Shown: positions 7,776 to 16,216 of the stretch, one piece after another
How positions within the stretch are numbered: position 1 is the first letter of the stretch
How the letters are laid out: each line of letters opens with the position of its first letter
Origin: Henriciella mobilis
GTDB lineage: Bacteria > Pseudomonadota > Alphaproteobacteria > Caulobacterales > Hyphomonadaceae
Direction: 5' to 3'
DNA: 64,000 nt
Assembly: GCF_003576315.1 (NCBI RefSeq)
Contig: NZ_QWFZ01000015.1
Coordinates: 1 to 64,000, forward strand
The notes under the pieces: model-generated
What the model was told of the DNA's origin: nothing
Databases searched by the model: none
The model's input: the letters and a program-made list of their open reading frames with translations, nothing else
Made by a program: the position numbers and the translations under genes

Positions 7776-9014
7776 TCAGAGACGTTCTATGATTATGGCA
7801 GGAGCCATGCCGCCCGCAGCGCACATGGTGACAAGCGCGTACTTGCCTCCTGTCCGTTCGAGTTCGTCGAGCGCGGTGCCTATAAGTATCGAGCCGGTCG
7901 CGCCGATCGGATGGCCGAGGGCCATCGCGCCACCATTGATGTTGACCTTGTCGCGCGGCAGGTCGAGATCCCGGATGAATTTTTCAGCCACAACGGCGAA
8001 AGCTTCGTTGATTTCCCACACATCGATATCGTTCTTCGTCAGACCGGCACGCTGAAGGGCCTTTTTCGCAGCAGGGACGGGCGCGTTGAGCATCAGGGTC
8101 GGGCAGTCACCGACATTGACCGCGGTCACGACCTTGGCCCGCGGTCTCCACCCGTGCTTCTTCGCGTATTCAGGCGAAGCCAAGAGAATTGCGGCCGATC
8201 CATCAACCACGCCGGAGGAATTTCCAGCATGGTGAATATGCTGGATATCGACGTCGGGATACTTCTTGTTGATCAGCGACCGATACGTATTGCCCTTGTC
8301 ATCGACAGGGATGTCCGCAAGAGCGGCAAAGGAAGCTTTCAGGCCCGCAAGACTTTCCCTGGTTGTGTTGGGACGAGGAAATTCCTCGTGATCAAGTGCA
8401 ACCGAGCCGTCTTCGTTATGGACGGCTACAAGACTCTTTTCGAACCGGGCTTCCGCTATGGCTCTTGTTGCACGTTTCTGACTTTCGACAGCGAGCTCTT
8501 CGGTTGCTTCGCGGCTGATGCCCTCAATCGTTGCAATGGCGTCGGCGCACACACCCTGATTGGATTGAGGATGCAGTTCCCGAAGTTGCGGATTGTCCTT
8601 GTCCATGAGGGGCAGACGCGTCGGATCTGCCAGTGAGGCCGTGAAGGACATCATGTCAGTTCCGCCGGCAACGACGAGGTCCTCCATGCCTGACATGATC
8701 TGACCGGCGCCGAAGCTGACAGAGGTAATGCCAGAGCCGCAAAACCGGTCCAGAGTGACACCAGAGGCTTTCACATCATATCCTGCAAGAAGGGCGGACA
8801 TCCGTCCAAGGTCCGCGCCCTGCTTGTCCACCTGGGTTGCGCAGCCCCAGATGATGTCGTCGACTTCATCGGTCTTGAGATTGTTGCGATCCTTGATGGC
8901 CTTGAGCACGGTCGCGCCCAGTACTTGAGGATGAAGATGGGCCAGGGATCCTTTCCCCACCTTGCCGATGCCTCGCGGGGTACGAACGGCGTCTATAATG
9001 TATGCTTCCGGCAT
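7776..9014 (-). CDS. Thiolase (acetyl-CoA C-acyltransferase)
   Basis: A 412-residue thiolase with Cys92 in R-F-C-G-S-G, His368 in G-H-P-I-G-A-T-G and Cys398 in C-A-A-G-G-M-A-P. It differs from the other thiolase of the operon in its N-terminal loop and in the long Q-V-D-K-Q-G-A-D-L-G segment. The two probably act on different 3-ketoacyl-CoAs. I use the ATG at 9014 (MPEAYIIDAVRTPRG), which has a GAGG site; another in-frame ATG lies six codons upstream. The regulon palindrome at 9048-9065 is centred about 42 bp from this start, so this is the first gene of the thiolase-racemase-thiolase operon. Confidence 0.94.
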   Translation of the reverse strand: MPEAYIIDAVRTPRGIGKVGKGSLAHLHPQVLGATVLKAIKDRNNLKTDEVDDIIWGCATQVDKQGADLGRMSALLAGYDVKASGVTLDRFCGSGITSVSFGAGQIMSGMEDLVVAGGTDMMSFTASLADPTRLPLMDKDNPQLRELHPQSNQGVCADAIATIEGISREATEELAVESQKRATRAIAEARFEKSLVAVHNEDGSVALDHEEFPRPNTTRESLAGLKASFAALADIPVDDKGNTYRSLINKKYPDVDIQHIHHAGNSSGVVDGSAAILLASPEYAKKHGWRPRAKVVTAVNVGDCPTLMLNAPVPAAKKALQRAGLTKNDIDVWEINEAFAVVAEKFIRDLDLPRDKVNINGGAMALGHPIGATGSILIGTALDELERTGGKYALVTMCAAGGMAPAIIIERL

Positions 9015-9047
9015 ATCGAAATCCTCACACAAGGTTTATTTGTATTA

Positions 9048-9065
9048 CCTAGTTACATAAGTGAA
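9048..9065 (-). promoter_or_regulatory. Regulon palindrome, site 1
   Basis: The 18-mer CCTAGTTACATAAGTGAA belongs to the family of imperfect palindromes close to CCTAGTTATATAACTAGG that precede most operons of the island. It is centred about 42 bp upstream of the thiolase ATG at 9014. It probably binds one of the two GntR-family regulators coded in the island (inference). Confidence 0.8.
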
Positions 9066-9097
9066 AGAATTCGGCAAGCCTAATGGATCTATCTCTG

Positions 9098-9892
9098 TCA
9101 TCGAGTTGTGAATGACTTGGCTTTTCCCATAATGGCAGCCCTATCGACCTGTGCAGTGCCTATCGGATTACCGATCTGGCAATATTTCAGCGCGGTTCTG
9201 AGGGCCACGGATCGTGGCATATCGAGGGATTCCCAGATCGCCTTGACCGATCCGGCTGTTGCAGCCGGTGGCTTGGACGCAATGATTGCCGCCAGTTCCG
9301 CCGCGCGTGACCATAATTCCTCATTTGGAGTAACCTCAGAAACAAGACCGAGCCGCAACGCGGTATGCGCCGAAATGCGCTCGTCATTTCCAAGAAGGGT
9401 CATCCGCATGACGTCGCCGAGCGGCATTCGGTAGGTGGCGCCGATCGGTTCGAGCGCCGCCGTCATGCCATAGGTGACATGTGGGTCGAAAAAGGTTGCA
9501 TCTTCAGAACAGATTACGATGTCGCTCTCATTGATCCAGTAGAACGCCCCGCCGGCGGCCATTCCGTGTACGGCGCAAATGACAGGTTTCCAGCAACGGT
9601 TGGACTTCGGACCCAGCTGTTCTCCCGGATCTTCGGCAACCCAGATATCGTCATGCATCACAGCGCCGCCTGGCTGGTTTGCGGCCTTGACGTCGACCCC
9701 ACTCGAAAACGCCCGACCCGGCGCAGCGCGCAACACGGTGCAGTGGATATCACTCGTTTCGGCAATATGACGCCAGACTGTGGAAAAGTCGGACATCATC
9801 TGCCGGGTGAATGAGTTCATCGCGCCAGGCCTGTTGATGGTAACTGTGGCGACGTGATCATTCACCTCGAACAGGATTGTTTCAAATTTCAT
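9098..9892 (-). CDS. Enoyl-CoA hydratase/isomerase (crotonase family)
   Basis: A 264-residue crotonase. Visible motifs are the N-terminal T-I-N-R-P, the first oxyanion segment F-S-S-G-V-D, the second A-V-H-G-M-A-A-G-G-A-F and a Glu in Y-G-M-T-A-A-L-E-P-I-G. The region usually containing the first catalytic glutamate is less typical, so hydratase versus isomerase cannot be decided. GGGAG lies six to seven bases before the ATG. It is transcribed away from the acyl-CoA dehydrogenase pair starting at 10020, and the palindrome at 9966-9983 lies between the two starts and may control both. Confidence 0.9.
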   Translation of the reverse strand: MKFETILFEVNDHVATVTINRPGAMNSFTRQMMSDFSTVWRHIAETSDIHCTVLRAAPGRAFSSGVDVKAANQPGGAVMHDDIWVAEDPGEQLGPKSNRCWKPVICAVHGMAAGGAFYWINESDIVICSEDATFFDPHVTYGMTAALEPIGATYRMPLGDVMRMTLLGNDERISAHTALRLGLVSEVTPNEELWSRAAELAAIIASKPPAATAGSVKAIWESLDMPRSVALRTALKYCQIGNPIGTAQVDRAAIMGKAKSFTTR

Positions 9893-9965
9893 CAGGGACT
9901 CCCTTGGATTTCTGTTCTGTTATTCAGATTGACATGATGCCTTCAAAACGGGAAGTGTTAATTGA

Positions 9966-9983
9966 CCTAGTTATATAAGTGGG
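9966..9983 (+). promoter_or_regulatory. Regulon palindrome, site 2
   Basis: CCTAGTTATATAAGTGGG lies in the divergent region between the crotonase (start 9892) and the dehydrogenase pair (start 10020). The centre is about 45 bp from the plus-strand ATG, the same distance as at several other sites. The AT-rich core could overlap a -10 element. Confidence 0.85.
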
Positions 9984-10019
9984 TAATTATGCGTAAAACG
10001 CCAAGGAGGGTAGGCAAGC

Positions 10020-11138
10020 ATGAATTTCGACCTTGCTGAAGAGCAGAAGATGCTGGCTGAACAGGCCAGAGGCCTGCTTGCCGAGCTATCCCCGCCGGAC
10101 CGGCTTCGCGAGCTTATTGATGGCAACGCAGAATCGGACGAGCAGCTCTGGCGCGCCGTCGCAGAGCTTGGCTTTCTGGGAGCGAGTATTTCCGAAGAGT
10201 ATGGCGGCCTCGGCCTTGGTGCTCTGGACCTTGGCGTCATCAGCGAGGAGATGGGGCGCGCCGTTGCTGCAGTGCCCTTCTATGCGTCGATTGTCTGCGC
10301 CGCAGACGCGATCCAGACATTCGGGGGCGCAGATCAGAAAGAGGTCTGGCTTCCCCGACTTGCATCTGGTGACACCGTCGGAACCCTCGCGCATGCTGAG
10401 GGGCGCCAAGGTTGGTGGCCGCGCGGGGCAGGGGTCAGCTTTGAAAACGGTACAGTATCCGGCATCAAGACACCTGTCGGAGACGCTGGCCTTGCGGAAA
10501 TGGCGGTTGTCTACTGCAACGTTAAGGGAGTGCCCGCACTCGCGGCGGTGGACCTCACTTCAGATCGGGTAAAGCGCCGGAAGCTTGATTCCTTCGACCA
10601 GCTTCGCGCCCATTATGCGATCGAATTTCATGACGCGCCCGCCTCCTTGCTGGATGCAAGCGTGGACGACGAGGAAGCGATCCGATCCCTGATCGACCGG
10701 ATATCGGTGCAGACGTCCTTTGAAGCCGTTGGTGGCGCAGAAGCCTGCGTCTACATGGCCCGAGACTACGCTATGGATCGCCAGATTTTTGGACGACCCT
10801 TGGCCAGCTACCAGGCAATCAAGCACAAGCTCGCCGATATATTGGTAGCAACCGAATTTGCTCGTTCCAATGCATTCTTTGCGGGTTGGGCTTCAGATAA
10901 CTCGCCGGATGACCTCGCCGTGGCAGCCTCTGCCGCACGCCTGAGCGCAAGCAACGCCTATGAGCAGGCAGCTCGTGAAAACCTGCAGATACATGGCGGC
11001 ATCGGCTATACATTCGAGGCCGACTGTCACTTTCATTATCGCCGCGAACGCACGCTCGCGCTCACACTCGGGCCGCGCCAGTATTGGGCTGACAGGCTTG
11101 TCGGCCAGATTCCGGGCAATCAGATGGAGGCCGCTTGA
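10020..11138 (+). CDS. Acyl-CoA dehydrogenase, subunit of a two-subunit enzyme (pair 1)
   Basis: A 372-residue flavoprotein of the acyl-CoA dehydrogenase superfamily. The C-terminal four-helix domain has R-Q-I-F-G-R-P-L-A-S-Y-Q near residue 253 and Q-I-H-G-G-I-G-Y-T-F-E near 322. The Glu in the latter is the likely catalytic base, as in the alpha2beta2 enzymes known from steroid side-chain catabolism (FadE28-FadE29 type). The FAD-contact loop of the middle domain (S-E-P-x-x-G-S-D) is missing here, with A-E-G-R-Q-G-W-W in that region, which fits a partner supplying it. The next gene, one base after the stop, is that partner. Confidence 0.88.
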   Translation: MNFDLAEEQKMLAEQARGLLAELSPPDRLRELIDGNAESDEQLWRAVAELGFLGASISEEYGGLGLGALDLGVISEEMGRAVAAVPFYASIVCAADAIQTFGGADQKEVWLPRLASGDTVGTLAHAEGRQGWWPRGAGVSFENGTVSGIKTPVGDAGLAEMAVVYCNVKGVPALAAVDLTSDRVKRRKLDSFDQLRAHYAIEFHDAPASLLDASVDDEEAIRSLIDRISVQTSFEAVGGAEACVYMARDYAMDRQIFGRPLASYQAIKHKLADILVATEFARSNAFFAGWASDNSPDDLAVAASAARLSASNAYEQAARENLQIHGGIGYTFEADCHFHYRRERTLALTLGPRQYWADRLVGQIPGNQMEAA

Positions 11139-11139
11139 C

Positions 11140-12345
11140 ATGGATTTCAACGACACGGCTGAAGAGGCCGAATTCCGGTCTGAGGTCAAAGCCTGGCTCG
11201 CCGCGCACGCGCCAGCACACGAGTTGCCGGACGGAGCCGTGCTGGACGACTCCGAGGAAGTGGCGCGGGGCAAGGCTTGGCAACGGGAGCTATATGATGG
11301 CGGCTATGCCGGTATCCTGTTGCCGAAATCGCTTGGTGGGCGCGGCGGAACGATCATTGAAGCCGTTGTGTTCGATGAGGAGGAGCGCAAGTACAATCTG
11401 CCAAAAGGTCCATATATAGGCATCGGCCTTGGCATGGCGCTCCCGGTCATCGGCAAGCATGGTACTGAAGATCAGATCCGAAAGTTTGTTGAGCCCACGC
11501 TGAAAGGCGAGCTGACCTGGTGCCAACTGTTTTCCGAACCAGCCGCAGGCTCGGATCTGGCGGCCGTTCGCACGCGGGCGATAAAGGATGGGGATGCCTA
11601 TGTAGTGAACGGTCAGAAAGTCTGGTCGTCCTGGGCGCACCATTCCGATTGGGGTATTCTCGTCGTGCGTACCGATCCCAAAGTGGTCAAGCACAAGGGG
11701 CTTACTTTCTTTGTTCTCGATATGAAGTCGCCGGGCGTGGATGTGCGACCCATTCGTCAAATTTCCGGCGCATCCGACTTCAACGAAACCTTCCTTACCG
11801 ATGTCCGAGTACCAGAAGACTGCAGGATCGGAGCGGAAGGTGAGGGCTGGGCCTGCTGCATGACGGTGCTGATGGGCGAGCGGCTCAATCAGGGTGAAGA
11901 AGGGCGGATCGAGGAGCTGATGCAGTATGCGGCGCAGACGCCGCGGGATGGGGCCACAGCGCTCGATGATCCAGCTGTTCGCCTCTCGCTTGCAACCGCA
12001 TATGCAGAAGAGCGCGCTGCGAAGTATTTCCAGGCGCGTCTGCGAACCATGGTGTCACGCGGTGAAAACCCGGGGGCATTAGCGTCGATGATGAAGCTCA
12101 CCTATGCAAGCCGTCTCCAGAAGACGTCAGGACTGGCGATGGAGATTCGAGGCACAGATGCACTCGCGCCGGATAGTGACGCCGTCGCCACGAGGGAAAT
12201 CTGGCATGACTATATCTGGTCTACTGCCCTGCGTATCGCAGGCGGTGCCGATGAAGTGCTTCGAAACCAGATTTCCGAGCGGGTTCTTGGCATGCCGGGA
12301 GAAATGCGCGCCGATAAGGGCGTACCGTTCGATCAACTGAAATAA
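11140..12345 (+). CDS. Acyl-CoA dehydrogenase, partner subunit (pair 1)
   Basis: A 401-residue acyl-CoA dehydrogenase with an intact flavin loop (FSEPAAGSDLAAVRTRA, about residues 132-148) and the C-terminal FAD-binding arginine motif G-G-A-D-E-V-L-R-N-Q. It lacks the Y-T-x-E segment found in its neighbour. The two halves of the active site are thus split over two genes, as in heterotetrameric dehydrogenases of cholesterol catabolism. The reading frame is open upstream, but the ATG at 11140 follows the previous stop by one base and has a GGAGG site. The set 10020-12345 would oxidise an acyl-CoA too bulky for ordinary enzymes (inference). Confidence 0.88.
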   Translation: MDFNDTAEEAEFRSEVKAWLAAHAPAHELPDGAVLDDSEEVARGKAWQRELYDGGYAGILLPKSLGGRGGTIIEAVVFDEEERKYNLPKGPYIGIGLGMALPVIGKHGTEDQIRKFVEPTLKGELTWCQLFSEPAAGSDLAAVRTRAIKDGDAYVVNGQKVWSSWAHHSDWGILVVRTDPKVVKHKGLTFFVLDMKSPGVDVRPIRQISGASDFNETFLTDVRVPEDCRIGAEGEGWACCMTVLMGERLNQGEEGRIEELMQYAAQTPRDGATALDDPAVRLSLATAYAEERAAKYFQARLRTMVSRGENPGALASMMKLTYASRLQKTSGLAMEIRGTDALAPDSDAVATREIWHDYIWSTALRIAGGADEVLRNQISERVLGMPGEMRADKGVPFDQLK

Positions 12346-12384
12346 AATACAACATTCAAGCCTTGCCCCTTTTCAGAAGGTGCA

Positions 12385-12402
12385 CTTAGTTATATAAGAA
12401 AT
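12385..12402 (+). promoter_or_regulatory. Regulon palindrome, site 3
   Basis: CTTAGTTATATAAGAAAT, with a strong left half and a weak right half, is centred about 45 bp before the ligase ATG at 12439. It marks the start of the six-gene operon 12439-18480. Confidence 0.78.
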
Positions 12403-12438
12403 CGGGAACGCGGTTTTAATGGTCCCGGAGGCTCACTC

Positions 12439-13968
12439 ATGTCATTTCTATCGGACCTGCTGAATGGCGTTCTCGATATTGATCATTCTAAAGATGTCAT
12501 CGACTATGAGGGCCAGTGGTACTCATGGGGTGATCTTGCGCGAACAATCAGGGCAATAAAGGCCGAGCTTGACGGGCTCGGACTCGGCGAAGGGGCCAGA
12601 ATAGGGGTTTTTGTTCGTAATCATCCCGATGTGCTGGCCGGTGTATTAAGCGCGGTCGGGATTGATGGGGTTATGGTCTCGATCAATCCGATGCTCCCGG
12701 AAGACAAGCTTAGGGCAGACCTCGAGAGCCTGAATCTTCCCGTGGTCATCGGAACCCGCTCCGATCTCGAGCGGCCGGGCATCCTGCCCGTGCTCAAAAA
12801 GGCGGGCACAGCGGTCATAGAGACAAAATCCGTGCTGAAGGGGGCGGGTCTGAAGCCTGGATTTGAGCGGATAACAGGCACACAAACAGTCTATACCCAG
12901 CCGGGCGTCATCATCGAAATGCTGACAAGTGGTACGACAGGTGCGCCCAAACGTATCCCTTTGAAGCGCGATGCTTTCATCGAGAGTTTTCGGTCTGCCA
13001 TGTCCTATGAGAAGGACCGCTCACCCGATGATCCGCCACAATTGCGAAGCGGCGTACAGCTGCTGACAAATCCTATGGCTCACATTGGTGGGCTTTGGGG
13101 CGCGCTCAATACTATACTCGGTGGACGCAAGCTCTGCATTGTCGAAAAGTTTTCGGTCGAAGCTTGGGTCAACGCTGTGACCCGGCACCGGCCGGTGGTC
13201 GCTGGCGCTGTCCCGACCGGACTGCGAATGATCCTCGACGCAAACTTGCCGGCGGATGTTTTCTCCAGCCTAAAAGCCTTGCGAACAGGTGCGCAGCCAC
13301 TTGATCCGGCCATCACGCAGGAATTCCTTGACCGCTACGACTTACCGGTTCTCCAGAATTATGGGGCGACGGAATTTTCGGGTGCCGTGGCCGGGTGGTC
13401 GCTCGGTGCCTTTCGTAAGTATTACAGGGACAAACCCGGTAGTGTCGGTCGGTTTCAGCCAGGTGTGACAGGACGTGTCGTCGATCCTGAGACTGGTGAA
13501 GTTCTCAAGCCCGGCGAAGAGGGCGTTCTGGAGATGAAGGCACGCCAGTTCGGCATTGGCGACAAATGGCTAAGGACGACTGATCGGGCCGTGATCGACG
13601 AAGACGGATTTCTTTTTATAAGAGGCCGGGCTGACAACGCCATTATCAGGGGCGGATTCAAGGTCCATCCGGACGATGTCGCCGCGACCCTGGAAAAGCA
13701 TCCGGCCATTCGGGAAGCAGTCGTCGTAGGTATACCCGATAGGCGCCTGGGTGCTGTGCCGGTCTGTGCGGTTATGCTCAAGAAAGGCGCGTCAGTACCA
13801 AGCGATGACGAGCTCAAGGCATTCGCTAAGGAACACCTCACTGCCTACCAGGTGCCCGTGCGATGGAAGGTCGTCGAGGACGTTCCGCGCACTCCGTCCC
13901 TGAAGCCGGCTTTGCCTGGTGTCCGGGACATGTTCCTTGCGGCTGAAAACGATCACGCAAACGTATAA
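12439..13968 (+). CDS. Acyl-CoA synthetase (AMP-forming)
   Basis: This 509-residue ANL-family ligase activates a carboxylic acid to its CoA thioester through an acyl-adenylate. The P-loop L-T-S-G-T-T-G-A-P-K-R, the N-Y-G-A-T-E adenine motif and the R-T-T-D-R hinge region are present. The C-terminal lysine lies in R-T-P-S-L-K-P, not the usual S-G-K. A close paralogue with the same peculiarity (R-T-P-S-M-K-P) is coded at 32980-34485, so both form one subfamily. It leads the operon with the MaoC-like hydratase, a crotonase and the second dehydrogenase pair, which suggests it activates the acid those enzymes process. Confidence 0.9.
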   Translation: MSFLSDLLNGVLDIDHSKDVIDYEGQWYSWGDLARTIRAIKAELDGLGLGEGARIGVFVRNHPDVLAGVLSAVGIDGVMVSINPMLPEDKLRADLESLNLPVVIGTRSDLERPGILPVLKKAGTAVIETKSVLKGAGLKPGFERITGTQTVYTQPGVIIEMLTSGTTGAPKRIPLKRDAFIESFRSAMSYEKDRSPDDPPQLRSGVQLLTNPMAHIGGLWGALNTILGGRKLCIVEKFSVEAWVNAVTRHRPVVAGAVPTGLRMILDANLPADVFSSLKALRTGAQPLDPAITQEFLDRYDLPVLQNYGATEFSGAVAGWSLGAFRKYYRDKPGSVGRFQPGVTGRVVDPETGEVLKPGEEGVLEMKARQFGIGDKWLRTTDRAVIDEDGFLFIRGRADNAIIRGGFKVHPDDVAATLEKHPAIREAVVVGIPDRRLGAVPVCAVMLKKGASVPSDDELKAFAKEHLTAYQVPVRWKVVEDVPRTPSLKPALPGVRDMFLAAENDHANV

Positions 13969-13984
13969 AACAGGGAGGCCCGAG

Positions 13985-15268
13985 ATGGCCAAGAGCAAGT
14001 CTGACATCCTCGAAAGCGAAGAATGGCAAAAGGCCACCGAGTACGAGATCACCGATGAAGATATCGAGCGGCAGAACCAGTTGCTTGGATTCATGTCGCC
14101 TTCGAAACATCGCGAGTACAACCAGACCGCAACGGTCGACAATATCCGTAACTGGTCGCATGGCTGCGGGGACGACAATCCGCTCTTTTGCGATCCGGAC
14201 TATGCGCAGGGAACGCGCTGGGGCGGCGTGATCGCGCCTGGGATGATGATTGGTTCGGTAAACTCGCCAATGAAAGGCGACCCGACGCCCGACCATATCA
14301 AGAAGTTGAGAAAGTCACTCTTCCGCGGCATCCACGTTTTCGTGTCAGGCTCGAAATGGGATTTCTATCGGCCGATGAGGCCTGGAGATACGATTTACTC
14401 GTACAATGGCGACGAGACATGCGAGGTAAAAAGTTCGGAGTTCGGCGGACGATCTGTAATTTGCGTCCGAAAGGATGTGAAGGTCAATCAGAATGCGGAG
14501 GTAGTGGCCGTCTATCGAATTCTCCGTATTCTGACAGAGCGCAAGACTGCGAAGAAAAAGGGCAAGTATAGCCATATCGAACCTGCAACCTATACCGATG
14601 AGGATATTGCCGCCATCGATGCTGTTTATGAGCAGGAACAGGTGCGTGGCGCTGTGCCCCGCTATTGGGACGATGTGGAGGTCGGTGACAGTCTCGGCAA
14701 AATGGCCAAGGGGCCGCTGACTGTCACGGACGTTATCTGTTTCCATTCCGGAGGCTACGGATTTGTTCCGTATGCGCCGACGGTCGGTCGGCTTGCCTAC
14801 AAGAACAGACAGCGCATTGCGCCCTTTTACATCAAGAACGAGCAGGGAATTCCTGACGTTGCCCAGCGCCTCCATTGGGATCCGGTCTGGGCGCAGGCAA
14901 TCGGTAATCCGATGGCTTATGATTACGGCGTCATGCGTGAAAACTATCTCTTCCACTATCTACAGGACTGGGCCGGAGACGATGGGATCATCACGCACGT
15001 CCATGATGAAATCCGGAAATTCAACTATATGGGCGACACCCAGTTCATCACGGGTGAAGTTGTCGGCAAGCGCGAGGAAAACGGCCAAGCGCTGATCGAC
15101 GTTATGGCGCAGTTTGTGAACCAGCGCGATGAGGTCACCGTCAAGGCAACAGCAACCATCGCGCTGCCCAAGAAAGGTAGAATGGCGATGTATCCGGAAG
15201 TTCCGGCTGACCTTGCTGAAGAAGCGGCGCGAATGATGGCCCGCCACTGGGAACTGTCAAAGGGATGA
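13985..15268 (+). CDS. Double-hotdog MaoC-type enoyl-CoA hydratase-like protein
   Basis: This 427-residue protein holds two hotdog regions. The first (about 30-185) resembles the MaoC N-terminal dehydratase family, with G-D-D-N-P-L-F-C-D-P-D-Y-A followed by G-G-V-I-A-P-G. The position usually taken by the hydratase-2 histidine (N-P-x-H) is Phe here. The second half (about 220-410) has D-V-E-V-G-D and F-H-S-G-G-Y-G-F. Such paired folds hydrate bulky enoyl-CoAs in steroid and related pathways. The ATG at 13985 has a GGGAGG site; the frame is open further upstream inside the ligase gene. The stop overlaps the crotonase start (ATGA). Confidence 0.78.
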   Translation: MAKSKSDILESEEWQKATEYEITDEDIERQNQLLGFMSPSKHREYNQTATVDNIRNWSHGCGDDNPLFCDPDYAQGTRWGGVIAPGMMIGSVNSPMKGDPTPDHIKKLRKSLFRGIHVFVSGSKWDFYRPMRPGDTIYSYNGDETCEVKSSEFGGRSVICVRKDVKVNQNAEVVAVYRILRILTERKTAKKKGKYSHIEPATYTDEDIAAIDAVYEQEQVRGAVPRYWDDVEVGDSLGKMAKGPLTVTDVICFHSGGYGFVPYAPTVGRLAYKNRQRIAPFYIKNEQGIPDVAQRLHWDPVWAQAIGNPMAYDYGVMRENYLFHYLQDWAGDDGIITHVHDEIRKFNYMGDTQFITGEVVGKREENGQALIDVMAQFVNQRDEVTVKATATIALPKKGRMAMYPEVPADLAEEAARMMARHWELSKG

Positions 15269-16050
15269 GCGACGAGAAAACGGTCCTCGTTGAAGACACT
15301 GATGGCGTCCGGATCATCACGTTGAACAGGCCAGACCGGCTCAACGCTCTTAACGATTCCATCATGGCGCCGCTGGCGGATGCGACGCGCGAGGCGGCTC
15401 AGGACCCCGCTGTTGGGTGTGTCGTGATCACAGGTGCCGGCCGGGGCTTCTGTTCGGGCGGCGATCTTAAAGGTGACCGGGCGCCGGCTGATGTGACACC
15501 GGAACTTGGTGGTCCTGTGGAGCAGGGACACGCTAGATTGCGGTCTCATATGGAAACGCCGCGTCTTCTGCACGAAATGGGCAAACCGACCATTGCCATG
15601 ATCAATGGTCCAGTCGCGGGCGCTGGTATCGGCATTGCGGGTGCCTGCGATCTTCGCTTCGCGGCCCAGTCCGCAACCTTCCTGTCGGCATTTGACCGGA
15701 TTGGGGGGGGCGGTGACTTCGGTTCGACATGGTTCTGGACCAAGATTCTCGGCACAGCGAAGGCGCGTGAACTCATGTTCATGGGCGAAAAGTTCGATGC
15801 GGACGCCGCGCTCGCGTTCGGGCTCTATACGCGGGTCTTTCCGGACAAAACCTTGCGCGAGGAATCGCTCAAGTTCGCAAAGAAAATGGCGGCCGGGCCG
15901 CGGATGGGCTGGCGCTACATGAAGGCGAATCTCAATCTCGCCGAGGATGCGCAGTTTGAAGCCCATCTCGACCAGGAAAGCCTTTTCATGGGCCTGTCGA
16001 CGCAAGCGACGGCTCGGATCTACAAGGCCATGAAAAGCGAAAAGCCGTGA
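15265..16050 (+). CDS. Enoyl-CoA hydratase/isomerase (crotonase family)
   Basis: A 261-residue crotonase with T-L-N-R-P-D-R-L-N-A-L at the N-terminus, first oxyanion segment F-C-S-G-G-D, and second oxyanion segment G-P-V-A-G-A-G-I-G-I-A-G. The region of the catalytic glutamates reads R-I-G-G-G-G-D-F-G-S, carrying Asp rather than Glu as in PaaG-type isomerases. Isomerase or ring-modifying activity is therefore possible. It overlaps the MaoC-like gene by four bases and is followed at once by a crotonase remnant. Its context is CoA-ester oxidation. Confidence 0.9.
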   Translation: MSDEKTVLVEDTDGVRIITLNRPDRLNALNDSIMAPLADATREAAQDPAVGCVVITGAGRGFCSGGDLKGDRAPADVTPELGGPVEQGHARLRSHMETPRLLHEMGKPTIAMINGPVAGAGIGIAGACDLRFAAQSATFLSAFDRIGGGGDFGSTWFWTKILGTAKARELMFMGEKFDADAALAFGLYTRVFPDKTLREESLKFAKKMAAGPRMGWRYMKANLNLAEDAQFEAHLDQESLFMGLSTQATARIYKAMKSEKP

Positions 16051-16214
16051 CGGATTTCGAGGGCATTCGAGTCAGTTGCTACGATGTTGAGGCAACGGTC
16101 ACAGCCAGCCGGTTTGACGGACGGAATGAGCTGCGCGACCACGCTCTCGCCGAACTTCGTGAACTGCTCGATGCCGTCTGGACACGCCGCGCGACGAAAA
16201 TCACCGGGAGATAG
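16047..16214 (+). pseudogene. Crotonase N-terminal remnant
   Basis: A frame of 55 codons starts with GTG overlapping the crotonase stop (GTGA) and ends three bases before the next ATG. It reads like a crotonase N-terminus: E-G-I-R-V-S-C-Y-D-V-E-A-T-V-T, then a degraded N-R-P block (S-R-F-D-G-R-N-E-L-R-D) and A-L-A-E-L-R-E-L-L-D-A-V-W. It stops where the first oxyanion strand should begin. The simplest reading is a second crotonase gene that lost about 200 codons by deletion. A short functional peptide is less likely. Confidence 0.6.
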
Positions 16215-16216
16215 GT

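Noticed and set aside
9962-9990. TTGACC and TAATTAT around palindrome site 2 as -35 and -10 promoter boxes
   Set aside because: Spacing is acceptable here, but equivalent boxes are not found at the other palindrome sites, so a shared promoter layout is not supported.
10960-11139. 60-codon upstream extension of the dehydrogenase at 11140
   Set aside because: It overlaps the end of the preceding dehydrogenase and contains no family sequence; the ATG at 11140 has a GGAGG site.
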